NCBI GenBank assembly: GCA_018334015.1
Contig: JAGXTI010000036.1
Span: forward strand, 62,001 to 126,000
Direction of reading: 5' to 3'
DNA length: 64,000 nt
Origin: Silanimonas sp.
Lineage (GTDB): Bacteria; Pseudomonadota; Gammaproteobacteria; Xanthomonadales; Xanthomonadaceae
Made by a program: the position numbers and the translations under genes. A model generated the notes under the pieces. That model saw only the letters and a list, made by a program, of their open reading frames with translations. It was not told where the DNA came from and did no database searches. How positions within the stretch are numbered: position 1 is the stretch's first letter; each line of letters starts with the position of its first letter. Of the stretch, positions 1-7,917 are shown in pieces.

Positions 1-304
1 CGAGCGCGAAGGTGACCGAGAGCACCACGGTGCCGTCGGAGGCCGAGGCCGAGCGCATGTAGATCATGTTCTCGACGCCGTTGATCGCCTCCTCGAGCGG
101 TGCCGCCACGGTGTCGGCGATGGTGCGCGGGTTGGCGCCGGGGTAGATCGCCGTGACCTGCACGGTGGGCGGTGCCACCTCGGGGTACTCGGTGATCGGC
201 AGTGTGGGCAGGGCCAGCAGGCCGGCGACGAAGATCGCGATCGACAGCACCGCGGCCAGGATCGGCCGGTCGATGAAGACGCGGGAGAGATCGGCGTGCG
301 CCAT
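1..304 (-). CDS. RND efflux permease, N-terminal 101 residues (cut by window edge)
   Basis: This is the start of an inner-membrane proton-driven RND transporter. The reading begins MAHADLSRVFIDRPI, then a hydrophobic first transmembrane helix (about residues 14-32), then the start of the periplasmic porter domain with the conserved EYPEV and YPGANP stretches and PLEEAINGVENM. These are hallmarks of the AcrB/MexF (HAE1) family. The ATG sits 4 bases after the stop of the adaptor gene, so the two are surely one operon with the TetR gene upstream. The remaining ~940 residues lie outside the window. MexF is the closest style recognised from memory. The substrate cannot be read from this part. Confidence 0.93.
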   Translation of the reverse strand, partial: MAHADLSRVFIDRPILAAVLSIAIFVAGLLALPTLPITEYPEVAPPTVQVTAIYPGANPRTIADTVAAPLEEAINGVENMIYMRSASASDGTVVLSVTFAL

Positions 305-307
305 GCC

Positions 308-1531
308 TCAGCCCTCGTCCGGGCGGCGGCTGTCGGAGCCGCTGGCGGCGTCCGGCGCATCCATCGCCACCTCGCGGGCGAGCACCGGCGCACCGGGGAA
401 AAAGATGCGGCGCATGCCATTGACCACCACGCGGTCACCGGCGGCAAGGCCCTGTTCGACCACCACAAGGCCGTCGATCTGCGGCCCCAGCACCACGTCG
501 CGGCGCAAGGCCACGTTGCCACCTTCAGGGCCCTCGCCCAGCACGAAGACGTAACGGCGATCCTGGTCGGTCAGCACCGCCTGCGGATGGATCAGCACCG
601 CCTCGCGCTCGCCGGAACCGAGCAGGCGGACGCGGGCGAACAGGCCCGGCGTGAAGCGGCCGTCCGGGTTGGCCAACTCGGCGCGGGCGAGGATGGTGCC
701 GGTGGCCGGATCGACGATGTTGTCAACGAACACCATGCGACCCTCGTGGGGGAAGCCCTGCTCGTTGGCCAACGCCACCCGCACCGGGTTGGCGGCATCG
801 CGCGAGCTGGGCCGCTCGCCTTCGCGGGCCATGGCCTGGTAGCGCAGGTAGGCGCGCTCGTCGCTGCGGAAGCTGACGTGCACCGGGTCCTTGCTGACCA
901 CGCGGGTGAGCACCGGTTCGCCCACCCCGACCAGGTTGCCGGTGCGCAGCAGGATGGCGCCGGCGCGGCCATCGATCGGCGCGCTGATCCGGGTGAAGGA
1001 CAGCTCCAGTTCGGCCTGCGCCACCCGGGCGCGGGCGGCCAGGGTGTCGGCCTCGGCCTGCCCGGCCTCGTTTTCGCGGGCCTCCACTTCGCCGGCTGAA
1101 ACCGCGTTCTCGGCAAGCAATGAGCGGCTGCGCGCCAGTTCGCTGCGTGCCAGCCGTTGCCGTGCCTCGGCGCGGGCGAGGTCGGCGCGGGCCACATCGA
1201 GCGCCGCCCGGTAGGGGCGGTCGTCGATCTCGAACAGCAGCTGGCCGCGACGCAGCAGGGCGCCTTCGCGGAAATGCACGGCGGTGATGGTGCCGGCCAC
1301 CTGCGGCCGGATTTCGGCCTGCTCGATGGCCTCGATCCGGCCGGTGAACTCGTCCCATTGCGCCACGCTGCGCACCAGAACCGGGGCGGCGCTGACCTCG
1401 GCCGGTGGCATGACGAACTCGCCGCCCCCGCTGCAGGCGGCGAGCAGCAGGGCCAGTGCGGCGGTCAGCAGTGGGCGGGGGCCTGGCCCCAGGGGCTTGC
1501 GGCGGGCGGTGGTGGGGATCGAAGCGGCCAT
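308..1531 (-). CDS. RND efflux periplasmic adaptor lipoprotein (MexE/AcrA family)
   Basis: A 407-residue membrane fusion protein that should bridge the RND pump and an outer-membrane channel. A signal peptide ends in a lipobox (LLLAAC, Cys about 33). After it come the barrel-sandwich start (RIEAIEQAEIRPQVAG), a lipoyl half-motif (GQLLFEIDDRPY), an alpha-helical hairpin rich in Ala/Glu/Arg (about 110-170), the second lipoyl half (ISAPIDGRAG) and the beta-barrel and membrane-proximal domains. Length is normal for the family. It lies 3 bases after the TetR stop and 3 bases before the permease start, forming a tetR-adaptor-pump operon. No outer-membrane channel gene is visible here; it may follow the pump beyond the edge. 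Confidence 0.93.
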   Translation of the reverse strand: MAASIPTTARRKPLGPGPRPLLTAALALLLAACSGGGEFVMPPAEVSAAPVLVRSVAQWDEFTGRIEAIEQAEIRPQVAGTITAVHFREGALLRRGQLLFEIDDRPYRAALDVARADLARAEARQRLARSELARSRSLLAENAVSAGEVEARENEAGQAEADTLAARARVAQAELELSFTRISAPIDGRAGAILLRTGNLVGVGEPVLTRVVSKDPVHVSFRSDERAYLRYQAMAREGERPSSRDAANPVRVALANEQGFPHEGRMVFVDNIVDPATGTILARAELANPDGRFTPGLFARVRLLGSGEREAVLIHPQAVLTDQDRRYVFVLGEGPEGGNVALRRDVVLGPQIDGLVVVEQGLAAGDRVVVNGMRRIFFPGAPVLAREVAMDAPDAASGSDSRRPDEG

Positions 1532-1534
1532 GGT

Positions 1535-2158
1535 TCAGGGGTCGGAAGACGGGGATGAGGGGAAAGACGACGGGGCTTCGCTGGCGGCCAGGCCGGTCAG
1601 ATCGCGCAGCCGCTGTTCGATCCGTGCGGCCAAGCGCAGGCGGACCTCGGCTGACACCGGCGAGAGGCCGAACAGGCGTGACCAGAACAGGCCATCGGCG
1701 GCCAGCAGGAGCAGGTAGCGTTCAAGATCGGCCTCGTCCCAGCGCCAGTCGGCGAACTCGCGCTGCACATGGGCGCGGACCGGGTCGAGCAATTCGGGGT
1801 CGGCCATCGCCGCACTGAGCAGGCCGGAAACGAAGCGCCGATGCCCGTCGTCATCCTCGGCCAGGCTGCACCGCACATGGCCGAGCAGGCGGGCGGCCTG
1901 GGCCCGGCGTGGGCAGGTGGTGCCGTCGTCCAGGGCTTGCACCTCGACTTGGGCGGCCTCTTCCCATTGCGCCAGATCGGCCTCGATCAGAGCCTTGAGC
2001 AGGGCTTCCTTGGTCGGGAAGTGGTAGGTGATGCCGCCCCGGGTGATGCCGCTTTCCTCGGCCAGGGTCTCGAAGGTGAGCTGGCCGGCGCCGCGCGTCT
2101 CGACGATGCGGCGGGCGGCGTCGAGCACGGTCTGGCGGGCACGCGGTGGGCGATTCAT
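1535..2158 (-). CDS. TetR/AcrR-family repressor of the RND operon
   Basis: A 207-residue regulator with a typical N-terminal TetR helix-turn-helix (about residues 8-55, with TLAEESGITRGG and YHFPTKEALL). The variable C-terminal half is probably the ligand-binding and dimer domain. Being the first gene of the efflux operon, and having a perfect palindrome 12 bases upstream of its ATG, it is most simply an autorepressor that also controls the pump. The inducer is unknown. The stop is followed by the adaptor gene after 3 bases. Confidence 0.92.
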   Translation of the reverse strand: MNRPPRARQTVLDAARRIVETRGAGQLTFETLAEESGITRGGITYHFPTKEALLKALIEADLAQWEEAAQVEVQALDDGTTCPRRAQAARLLGHVRCSLAEDDDGHRRFVSGLLSAAMADPELLDPVRAHVQREFADWRWDEADLERYLLLLAADGLFWSRLFGLSPVSAEVRLRLAARIEQRLRDLTGLAASEAPSSFPSSPSSDP

Positions 2159-2169
2159 GCCATAACTTT

Positions 2170-2183
2170 ACAGAACGTTCTGT
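2170..2183. promoter_or_regulatory. Likely TetR operator, 14-bp perfect palindrome
   Basis: ACAGAACGTTCTGT is a perfect 14-bp inverted repeat in an A/T-rich patch between the TetR gene and the cytochrome c gene. A TTGACA hexamer readable on the minus strand (2181-2186) overlaps its edge, as expected if repressor binding blocks the efflux promoter. Assignment to this TetR protein is by position only. Confidence 0.75.
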
Positions 2184-2295
2184 CAAGAAAAAAGCAAACG
2201 ACCGCCCCGTCCGCCGTCTTTGCCCTGCCGCTGCGGCGGAGCCGGCGATATACTGTGGCGTCCGATTGGTCCGTCCTTGCCACCAGGGGTTCGAA

Positions 2296-2814
2296 GTGCG
2301 CAACCACGATTCCGTTTTCCTCAAGAATTTCACCCTGGTCATCGTCGCGCTGTTCGTTTTCATGCTCGTGTTGATCGCCTTGGCGCTCTACCTCAACTCG
2401 CGCAAGGTGCATGCACCCAACCCGGTGGCCGAAGCCGCCGTGGTCCAGCGCATCCAGCCCTTGGGTGCGGTGTTCGCGGGTGAGACCGGTGCCGCTGCCG
2501 CGGCTGCCGCAGCACAAGCCGCCGCCCTGGCGGCCGCAGCCGGTGGCGCAGCCTTCGGTGGCACGCTGGACGGCGCGCTCATTTACCAGAACTCCTGCGC
2601 CGCCTGCCACGGCACCGGTGCCGGCGGTGCCCCGGCCCCGACCGCGGCGGCCTGGGTCGCGCGTCTGGCCCAAGGCCAGGAGGTGCTGGTGCGTCACGCC
2701 ATCGAGGGCTTCCAGGGCAGCCAGGGCTTCATGCCGCCGCGTGGCGGCAACCCGCGGCTGACCGACGAGCAGGTGACCGTCACGGTCGAGTACATGATCC
2801 AGAAATACCGTTGA
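2296..2814 (+). CDS. Membrane-anchored monohaem cytochrome c (cytochrome c5-like)
   Basis: A 172-residue protein starting at a GTG with AGGGG 6 bases upstream (2285-2289). The frame stays open upstream, but that part crosses the operator and is not coding-like. An N-terminal transmembrane helix (about 14-34) is followed by an Ala-rich linker with a long poly-Ala run (about 60-85). A class I haem domain has CAACH near residue 101 and a likely axial Met in GFMPPRGG. This resembles the c5/CytC-type diheme-lacking electron carriers of Xanthomonadales, acting in the periplasm while tethered to the inner membrane. Its TGA overlaps the TTG start of the nuclease gene. Confidence 0.85.
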   Translation: MRNHDSVFLKNFTLVIVALFVFMLVLIALALYLNSRKVHAPNPVAEAAVVQRIQPLGAVFAGETGAAAAAAAAQAAALAAAAGGAAFGGTLDGALIYQNSCAACHGTGAGGAPAPTAAAWVARLAQGQEVLVRHAIEGFQGSQGFMPPRGGNPRLTDEQVTVTVEYMIQKYR

Positions 2815-4553
2815 GGCAGCTCGCCGCGCCACTGGCGCTGCTGCTGGCCGGCGCATCGCTGCCGGCCCTCGTCGCTGCCGCGCCAGCCGTGGCCATCGCC
2901 GAGGTGCAGGGCCGCGGGGCGCAAAGCCCGCTGCTGGGCCGCACCGTGCAAATCGAAGGCGTGGTCACCCTGGCCTTCCGCGATGCCCGCGGCGGGGTGT
3001 TCGTGCAGTCTCTGCTGCCCGATGCCGACCCGGCCAGCGCTGAGGGCCTGTTCCTGCTGCCGGCCAAGGGCCAGCCCGCCCTGCAGCCCGGCCAGCACCT
3101 GCGCGCCACCGGCCGGGTGGTCGAATCCGGCGGTGGCGCCAGCCTCACCAGCCTAGCCGCCGCTCGTATCGAGGTGCTGGGCCGGGCCGCCTTGCCCGAG
3201 GCCCAGGTGCTGCATGCCCCGCCCGCCGACTGGGAGGCGCTGGAGGGCATGCGGGTGCGCGTGGCGGCCCCGCTCACGGTCAGCGGCAACCACACGTTGC
3301 AGCGATTCGGCGAGGTCGAGCTGGCTTTCGGCGGCCGCTTGTTCACGCCCACCGAAAAAGTCGCACCGGGGGCAGCCGCGCGCCAACGGCTGGCCGAGAA
3401 CCGCGCCCGTCGCCTGCTGCTCGACGACGCCCGTGCCGACCCGGAGCCGGCCACGATCGACTGGCTGCCCGAGCCGCTTTCCGATGCCGCGCCCTTGCGC
3501 GCCGGCAGCGTCCTGCACGGTGTGAGCGGTGTGGTCGATGAACGCTTCGGCCGCCATCGCCTGCAGGCCGAGCGGCCGGTGCAGCGCATCGAGCAGGCCC
3601 CGCGTCCGCCGGTGCCGGAGGTCGCGGGCGATCTGCGCATCGTCGGCATGAACCTGCTCAACCTGTTCAATGGCGACGGCCGCGGTGGTGGTTTCCCGAC
3701 CGCGCGCGGTGCCCGCAACGCCGAGGCCTGGCAGCGGCAATTGGCGAAGCATGTGGCGGCGATCCGTGCGCTCGATCCCGACCTGCTGGCCCTGCAGGAA
3801 GTCGAGAACGACGGCAGCGGCCCGGATTCGGCGATCGGCCAGCTGGCCGCCGCCCTCAATGCCGCACAGCCGGCTGCGCGCTGGGCCGTGGTGGTGCCGC
3901 CCGATCGGCCGGGCGGCGATGCCATCGCCGTGGGTCTGCTCTACCGCGCCGATCGCCTCGAGGCGCTTGGCCGCCCGGCCTTGCGGCTCGGCCGGCCCTT
4001 CGACTGGGGCAACCGCCCTCCGCTGGCGATGAGCTTCCGTTCGCCGGGCGGTACCCCCTTCACCGTGGTCAGCCTGCACTTCAAGAGCAAGGGCGGCTGC
4101 GAGGACGCCGACCCGGCCAACCGCGACCAGGGCGACGGCCAGGGCTGCTTCAACCCGATGCGGGTGACCGCCAACCGCGCGCTGGCCGAGTGGATCGCCA
4201 CCGACCCCACCGGTAGCGGTGCCGAGGCGGTGGCCCTGATCGGTGATTTCAACGCCTACGCGCAAGAGGACCCGATCCGCCTGCTGCGCGATGCCGGCTG
4301 GCTGGACGCCTTCGCCGCCGTTCCCGCCGAACGGCAGTACAGCTTCGTGTTCGATGGCCAGGCCGGCCGGCTCGACCACGCCCTGATCAACCCTGCCATG
4401 GCCGCCAGACTGCGCGGCGCGGCCAAATGGCACAACAACAGCGATGAATCGGCGGCCTTCGGCTACGACGGCAGCCACGGCCGCCGCGCCACCGCGAGCC
4501 CGTGGCGCGCCTCTGACCACGATCCTTTGCTGATCGGGATCGATTCGCGCTGA
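2811..4553 (+). CDS. Secreted ExeM/NucH-like endonuclease (EEP superfamily)
   Basis: A 580-residue secreted nuclease that probably degrades extracellular DNA. It begins with TTG inside a TTGA overlap with the cytochrome stop. The signal peptide ends near ALVAAAPA. An OB-fold-like module covers about 25-150 (EGVVTLAFRDARGGVFVQ). The endonuclease/exonuclease/phosphatase domain follows from about residue 275, with catalytic-type signatures NLLNLF, ALQEVEN, SLHFKSKGG, IGDFNAY and a terminal SDHDP. This order matches ExeM/NucH family extracellular nucleases. No C-terminal sorting tail is visible. The TTG start is inferred from the overlap. Confidence 0.87.
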   Translation: MRQLAAPLALLLAGASLPALVAAAPAVAIAEVQGRGAQSPLLGRTVQIEGVVTLAFRDARGGVFVQSLLPDADPASAEGLFLLPAKGQPALQPGQHLRATGRVVESGGGASLTSLAAARIEVLGRAALPEAQVLHAPPADWEALEGMRVRVAAPLTVSGNHTLQRFGEVELAFGGRLFTPTEKVAPGAAARQRLAENRARRLLLDDARADPEPATIDWLPEPLSDAAPLRAGSVLHGVSGVVDERFGRHRLQAERPVQRIEQAPRPPVPEVAGDLRIVGMNLLNLFNGDGRGGGFPTARGARNAEAWQRQLAKHVAAIRALDPDLLALQEVENDGSGPDSAIGQLAAALNAAQPAARWAVVVPPDRPGGDAIAVGLLYRADRLEALGRPALRLGRPFDWGNRPPLAMSFRSPGGTPFTVVSLHFKSKGGCEDADPANRDQGDGQGCFNPMRVTANRALAEWIATDPTGSGAEAVALIGDFNAYAQEDPIRLLRDAGWLDAFAAVPAERQYSFVFDGQAGRLDHALINPAMAARLRGAAKWHNNSDESAAFGYDGSHGRRATASPWRASDHDPLLIGIDSR

Positions 4554-4590
4554 GGCCGCCATTGCGGGGCGCTGCTAGACTTCGCGCCGC

Positions 4591-5265
4591 ATGCCCCCGT
4601 CCCCCGACTTCCCCGCGCAGTCCGCGGCACTCACGCTCGAAGGCCCGGCCGGTGCCCTGGAGGCCTTGGTTGATCGCCCGGCTATCGAGCAGGAGCGTCG
4701 GGCCGTGGCGGTGATCGGCCATCCGCACCCGCCGGACGGCGGCACCATGCACAACAAGGTGGTCGGCACCATCGCCCGGGCCCTTTCCGATCTCGGCATC
4801 ACTTCGGTGCGTTTCAATTTCCGCGGGGTCGGTGCCAGTGCCGGCAGCTACGATCGGGGTCGTGGCGAGACGCTCGATTTCCTTGCCGTCGCGCAGTGGG
4901 TGCAGGCGCAGCGGCCGGACGATGCGCTCTGGCTGTGCGGCTTCTCCTTCGGGGCCTGGGTGGCGCTGGGCGCCGCCCGCCAGTTGCCGGTGCAGCAGAT
5001 GATCGTGGTCGCACCGCCGGTGGGCTTCCGTGATTTCGTTGGCGTGCCGCCGCCGCCCTGCCCGTGGCTCGTGGTGCAGGGCGAGGCCGATGACGTGATC
5101 GCCCCGCAGGCGGTCTTCGACTGGGCCGCCGCCGCCCGACCGGCCCCCACCCTCGTGCGCATGGCCGAGGCCGGGCATTTCTTTCACGGCCGGCTGGTCG
5201 ATCTGCGCGGCGCGATCCGCCATGGCGTGGCCAAGCCGTTGCCGCCGTTCCGGGCCGGGGTTTGA
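4591..5265 (+). CDS. Alpha/beta hydrolase (YfhR/YpfH-like short form)
   Basis: A 224-residue cytoplasmic alpha/beta hydrolase. The strand-turn motifs are HPHPPDGGTMHN near residue 45 (typical of a Xanthomonadales/Pseudomonas subfamily), an oxyanion-type FNFRGVGASAG segment, and the nucleophile elbow GFSFGA (Ser about 116). The Asp of the triad is in the GEADDVI segment and the His in EAGHFFHG, so the triad looks complete. The substrate is unknown. Its TGA overlaps the start of zapE, so the pair is translationally coupled. Confidence 0.85.
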   Translation: MPPSPDFPAQSAALTLEGPAGALEALVDRPAIEQERRAVAVIGHPHPPDGGTMHNKVVGTIARALSDLGITSVRFNFRGVGASAGSYDRGRGETLDFLAVAQWVQAQRPDDALWLCGFSFGAWVALGAARQLPVQQMIVVAPPVGFRDFVGVPPPPCPWLVVQGEADDVIAPQAVFDWAAAARPAPTLVRMAEAGHFFHGRLVDLRGAIRHGVAKPLPPFRAGV

Positions 5266-6362
5266 GCGGCGTGCCGGATCGGCCCTCGCAGCGCTACCTC
5301 GCCGGTGTGGCCGAGGGTCGATGGCGGCAGGACGCGGGGCAGCTCGCCGCACTGGTCGAACTCGACCGGGTTGCGCTGGACCTGCTGGCGCGGCGTCGCG
5401 CCGGCACCCTGAAGCGGCTCGGTCTGCGCCTGGCCGGCCACGGCGGGGTGCGCGGGCTGTACCTGTGGGGCGGGGTCGGCCGCGGCAAGACCCTGCTCTG
5501 CGATCTGCTGCTTGAGGCCTGCGCCGAACTGGCGCCGGTGCGCCTGCACTTCCACCGCTTCATGCAGGACATCCACGCCCGGGTGAAGGCCCTGCCCGAC
5601 ACCGCCGACACCCTGAGCGAGGTCGCCGCACAGTACGTGCAACGCTCGCGGCTGCTCGTGCTCGACGAGTTCTTCGTCGCCGACATCGCCGATGCGATGA
5701 TCCTCTCGCGCCTGCTGGAGCGCCTGTTCGAGCTTGGCGTCACCCTGGTCGCCACCTCCAACATCGCGCCGCAGGGCCTCTACGCCAATGGCCTGCAGCG
5801 CGCCCGTTTTTTGCCGGCGATCGCCCGGATCGAGCAGCACTGCGTGGTCCACCGGCTGCTGGGCGAGACCGATTTCCGGCTGCGCCAGCTCAGTGCCGCC
5901 GAGACCTGGCATGTGCCGCCGGACGCCGCCGGCGAGGCCGCACTGGCGGCCTGCTTTGGCGCACTCAACGGCGCCGGTAGCACCGCGCCCGGCCCCTTGC
6001 TGCTGCATGGCCGCGAGATTCCGGCCAAAGCCTTGGGCGAGGGCGTGGCCTGGTTCGATTTCGAGGCCCTGTGCGAAGGCCCGCGTTCGGCCGCCGACTA
6101 CATCGAGCTGGCCCGCGAGCACCACACCCTGCTGCTGTCGAATGTGCCCCGCTTCGATGACACGGCCCTCGATGCGGCGCGCCGCTTCATCCATTTGATT
6201 GATGAGCTTTACGACCGCAACGTCAACCTGCTGGCCACTGCCGCCGCGCCGCCGCAGGCGCTCTACAGCGGACAGAAACTGCGGCTCGAATTCGAGCGCT
6301 GCGCCTCGCGGCTGATCGAGATGCAAAGCCACGACCACCTGGCCCGGGCCCATCGGCCATAA
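5262..6362 (+). CDS. zapE: Cell division ATPase ZapE (AFG1 family)
   Basis: A 366-residue AAA-type ATPase. The Walker A is GGVGRGKTLL (about residues 70-79), the Walker B region LLVLDEFFVAD, and an AFG1 signature FHRFMQDIH follows the P-loop. The C-terminal part (YIELAREHHTLLLSNVP, RRFIHLIDELYDRNVNL) is diagnostic of ZapE/YhcM, which in Escherichia coli modulates Z-ring stability. The start may be the TTG of a TTGA overlap with the hydrolase gene or the in-frame GTG at 5271. A tandem repeat follows the gene. Confidence 0.93.
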   Translation: MSGVPDRPSQRYLAGVAEGRWRQDAGQLAALVELDRVALDLLARRRAGTLKRLGLRLAGHGGVRGLYLWGGVGRGKTLLCDLLLEACAELAPVRLHFHRFMQDIHARVKALPDTADTLSEVAAQYVQRSRLLVLDEFFVADIADAMILSRLLERLFELGVTLVATSNIAPQGLYANGLQRARFLPAIARIEQHCVVHRLLGETDFRLRQLSAAETWHVPPDAAGEAALAACFGALNGAGSTAPGPLLLHGREIPAKALGEGVAWFDFEALCEGPRSAADYIELAREHHTLLLSNVPRFDDTALDAARRFIHLIDELYDRNVNLLATAAAPPQALYSGQKLRLEFERCASRLIEMQSHDHLARAHRP

Positions 6363-6410
6363 GCGTAGAGGGCGGCGGCTCCGCAATGACCGTCAGAAGC
6401 GCCGCTCGCG

Positions 6411-6480
6411 CCTGCCGACGCGCGACCTGCCGACGCGCGACCTGCCGACGCGCGACCTGCCGACGCGCGACCTGCCGACG
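6411..6480. repeat. 15-bp tandem repeat, four perfect copies plus a partial one
   Basis: The unit CGCGACCTGCCGACG is present as four exact copies at 6421-6480, preceded by a partial copy ending at 6420. It lies in the 206-bp spacer between zapE and queF. Nothing else recognisable is seen in the spacer. Because 15 is divisible by 3 the array is open in several frames, but no start or conserved protein supports translation. Spacer-free repeats rule out CRISPR. Confidence 0.9.
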
Positions 6481-6568
6481 CGACGGCTCAGGCTCCGCGC
6501 CCCGTGGCGCTCGCTGACGGCCATCGGCCGAAGGACCCTTGGCCTCAGGAGCGTTATCCTTGTCGACG

Positions 6569-7396
6569 ATGAACACCCCCGAATCCTCGACGCTCGGCCA
6601 GAGCGTGGCCTGCCCCTCGGCCTACGATGCCGCTTTGCTGTTTCCCATCCCGCGCGCGCAGGCCCGGGCAGCCCTAGGGCTCGACGAGGCCTTGCCCTTC
6701 GCCGGCGTCGATCTGTGGAACGCCTACGAGCTGTCCTGGCTCGATCCTCGCGGCAAGCCACAGGTGGCGCTGGCCGAGTTCCGCGTGCCGGCCAGTTCGC
6801 CGAACCTCATCGAATCGAAAAGCTTCAAGCTCTACCTCAACAGCTTCGCCCAGGAAAAACTCGCCAACGCCGAGGCCCTGCGTGCCCTGCTCACCGCCGA
6901 TCTTTCCGCTGCCGCCGGCGCGCCGGTGGCGGTGAACCTGATCGCTCCGACCTCGCCGCAGGCTTTTCCAGTGAGCGTGCTGCCCGGCGAGTTGATCGAC
7001 AGCGTGGCCATCGCCATCGAGCACTACGGTCCGCCGGCACCGGAATTGCTTAAAGCCGATGCCGAGCAGCCGGTCGAGGAAACCCTGGTCTCGCACCTGT
7101 TCCGCTCGAACTGCCCGGTCACCGGCCAGCCCGATTGGGCCAGTCTGCAGATCGTCTACGCCGGCCCGCGCATCGATCGCGCCAGCCTGCTGCGCTACCT
7201 GGTGAGCTTCCGCACCCACAGTGATTTCCACGAGGCCTGCGTCGAACGCATCTTCCTCGACCTGCGCGCCCGTTGCGGCTGCACCCGGCTCGCCGTGTAC
7301 GCCCGCTTCACCCGTCGCGGCGGCCTGGACATCAACCCGTTCCGGGCCTTGCCGGGCACGCCGATGCCGGACAATCTGCGCCTCTCGCGCCAATGA
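6569..7396 (+). CDS. queF: NADPH-dependent 7-cyano-7-deazaguanine (preQ0) reductase, long form
   Basis: Reduces preQ0 to preQ1 in queuosine biosynthesis, in the cytoplasm. The 275-residue protein is the bimodular QueF type (E. coli form about 282). The N-terminal module carries ESKSFKLYLNSF, the QueF NADPH-binding signature. The C-terminal module carries CPVTGQPDW with the catalytic Cys, then HEACVERIFLDL. The ATG at 6569 is preferred; an in-frame upstream start at 6539 adds ten atypical residues. The stop overlaps the next ATG (ATGA). Confidence 0.95.
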   Translation: MNTPESSTLGQSVACPSAYDAALLFPIPRAQARAALGLDEALPFAGVDLWNAYELSWLDPRGKPQVALAEFRVPASSPNLIESKSFKLYLNSFAQEKLANAEALRALLTADLSAAAGAPVAVNLIAPTSPQAFPVSVLPGELIDSVAIAIEHYGPPAPELLKADAEQPVEETLVSHLFRSNCPVTGQPDWASLQIVYAGPRIDRASLLRYLVSFRTHSDFHEACVERIFLDLRARCGCTRLAVYARFTRRGGLDINPFRALPGTPMPDNLRLSRQ

Positions 7397-7908
7397 GCGG
7401 GGCCGTACCGATGCCGCCTTCCGACCTGCCGCTTCGCCGCCTGCCGCGCCGCCTGGCGGGCGTGCTGTTCGCCCTGCTTCTGGTCGCTTGCGCGCCCGAG
7501 CCGGCACCCGACGATGCTCCGGCGGATGCGACGGTGGTGGCAGCCCCGGACCGAACTGCGATGGCGGCACAGCCGGTGGGCGATCTGGAGGCGGTGGCTT
7601 TGGAGCTGGGCAGCCGGCTCGATGCCGACGGCCGGGTGGCGGAGGTGCAGGAGCGTTTCCGCCCCAGCGACACCGTGCAGGTCAGCCTGATCACGGTGGG
7701 CAGCGCCCCAACGGCGCGCTTGCGCGTCGAATGGCGCGATGCCGAGGGCCGTGTGCTGGCCAGCGATGAGCAGAGCATCGCGCCGACCGGACCGGCGGTG
7801 CACCGTTTCAGCCGGGCCGTCGAAGGCGGCTGGCCGCCGGGCCGTTACGCGGTCGAGGTGCATCTGGATGCCGCCAGTGCCGGCGTGCGCGAGTTCGACG
7901 TGCGCTGA
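7393..7908 (+). CDS. Small secreted lipoprotein, function unknown
   Basis: A 171-residue protein with a basic N-terminus, a hydrophobic stretch and a lipobox ending VAC (Cys about 36), followed by an acidic, Pro/Ala-rich linker. The rest (about 60-170) looks like a single small beta-sandwich: alternating polar/hydrophobic strands in VQVSLITVG, RLRVEWRDAEG and GRYAVEVHLD. This resembles periplasmic immunoglobulin-like modules, but no family is recognised. ATG is taken from the ATGA overlap with queF; an in-frame ATG six codons on (7411) would also leave the signal intact. Confidence 0.75.
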   Translation: MSGAVPMPPSDLPLRRLPRRLAGVLFALLLVACAPEPAPDDAPADATVVAAPDRTAMAAQPVGDLEAVALELGSRLDADGRVAEVQERFRPSDTVQVSLITVGSAPTARLRVEWRDAEGRVLASDEQSIAPTGPAVHRFSRAVEGGWPPGRYAVEVHLDAASAGVREFDVR

Positions 7909-7917
7909 AGCGCCAGC

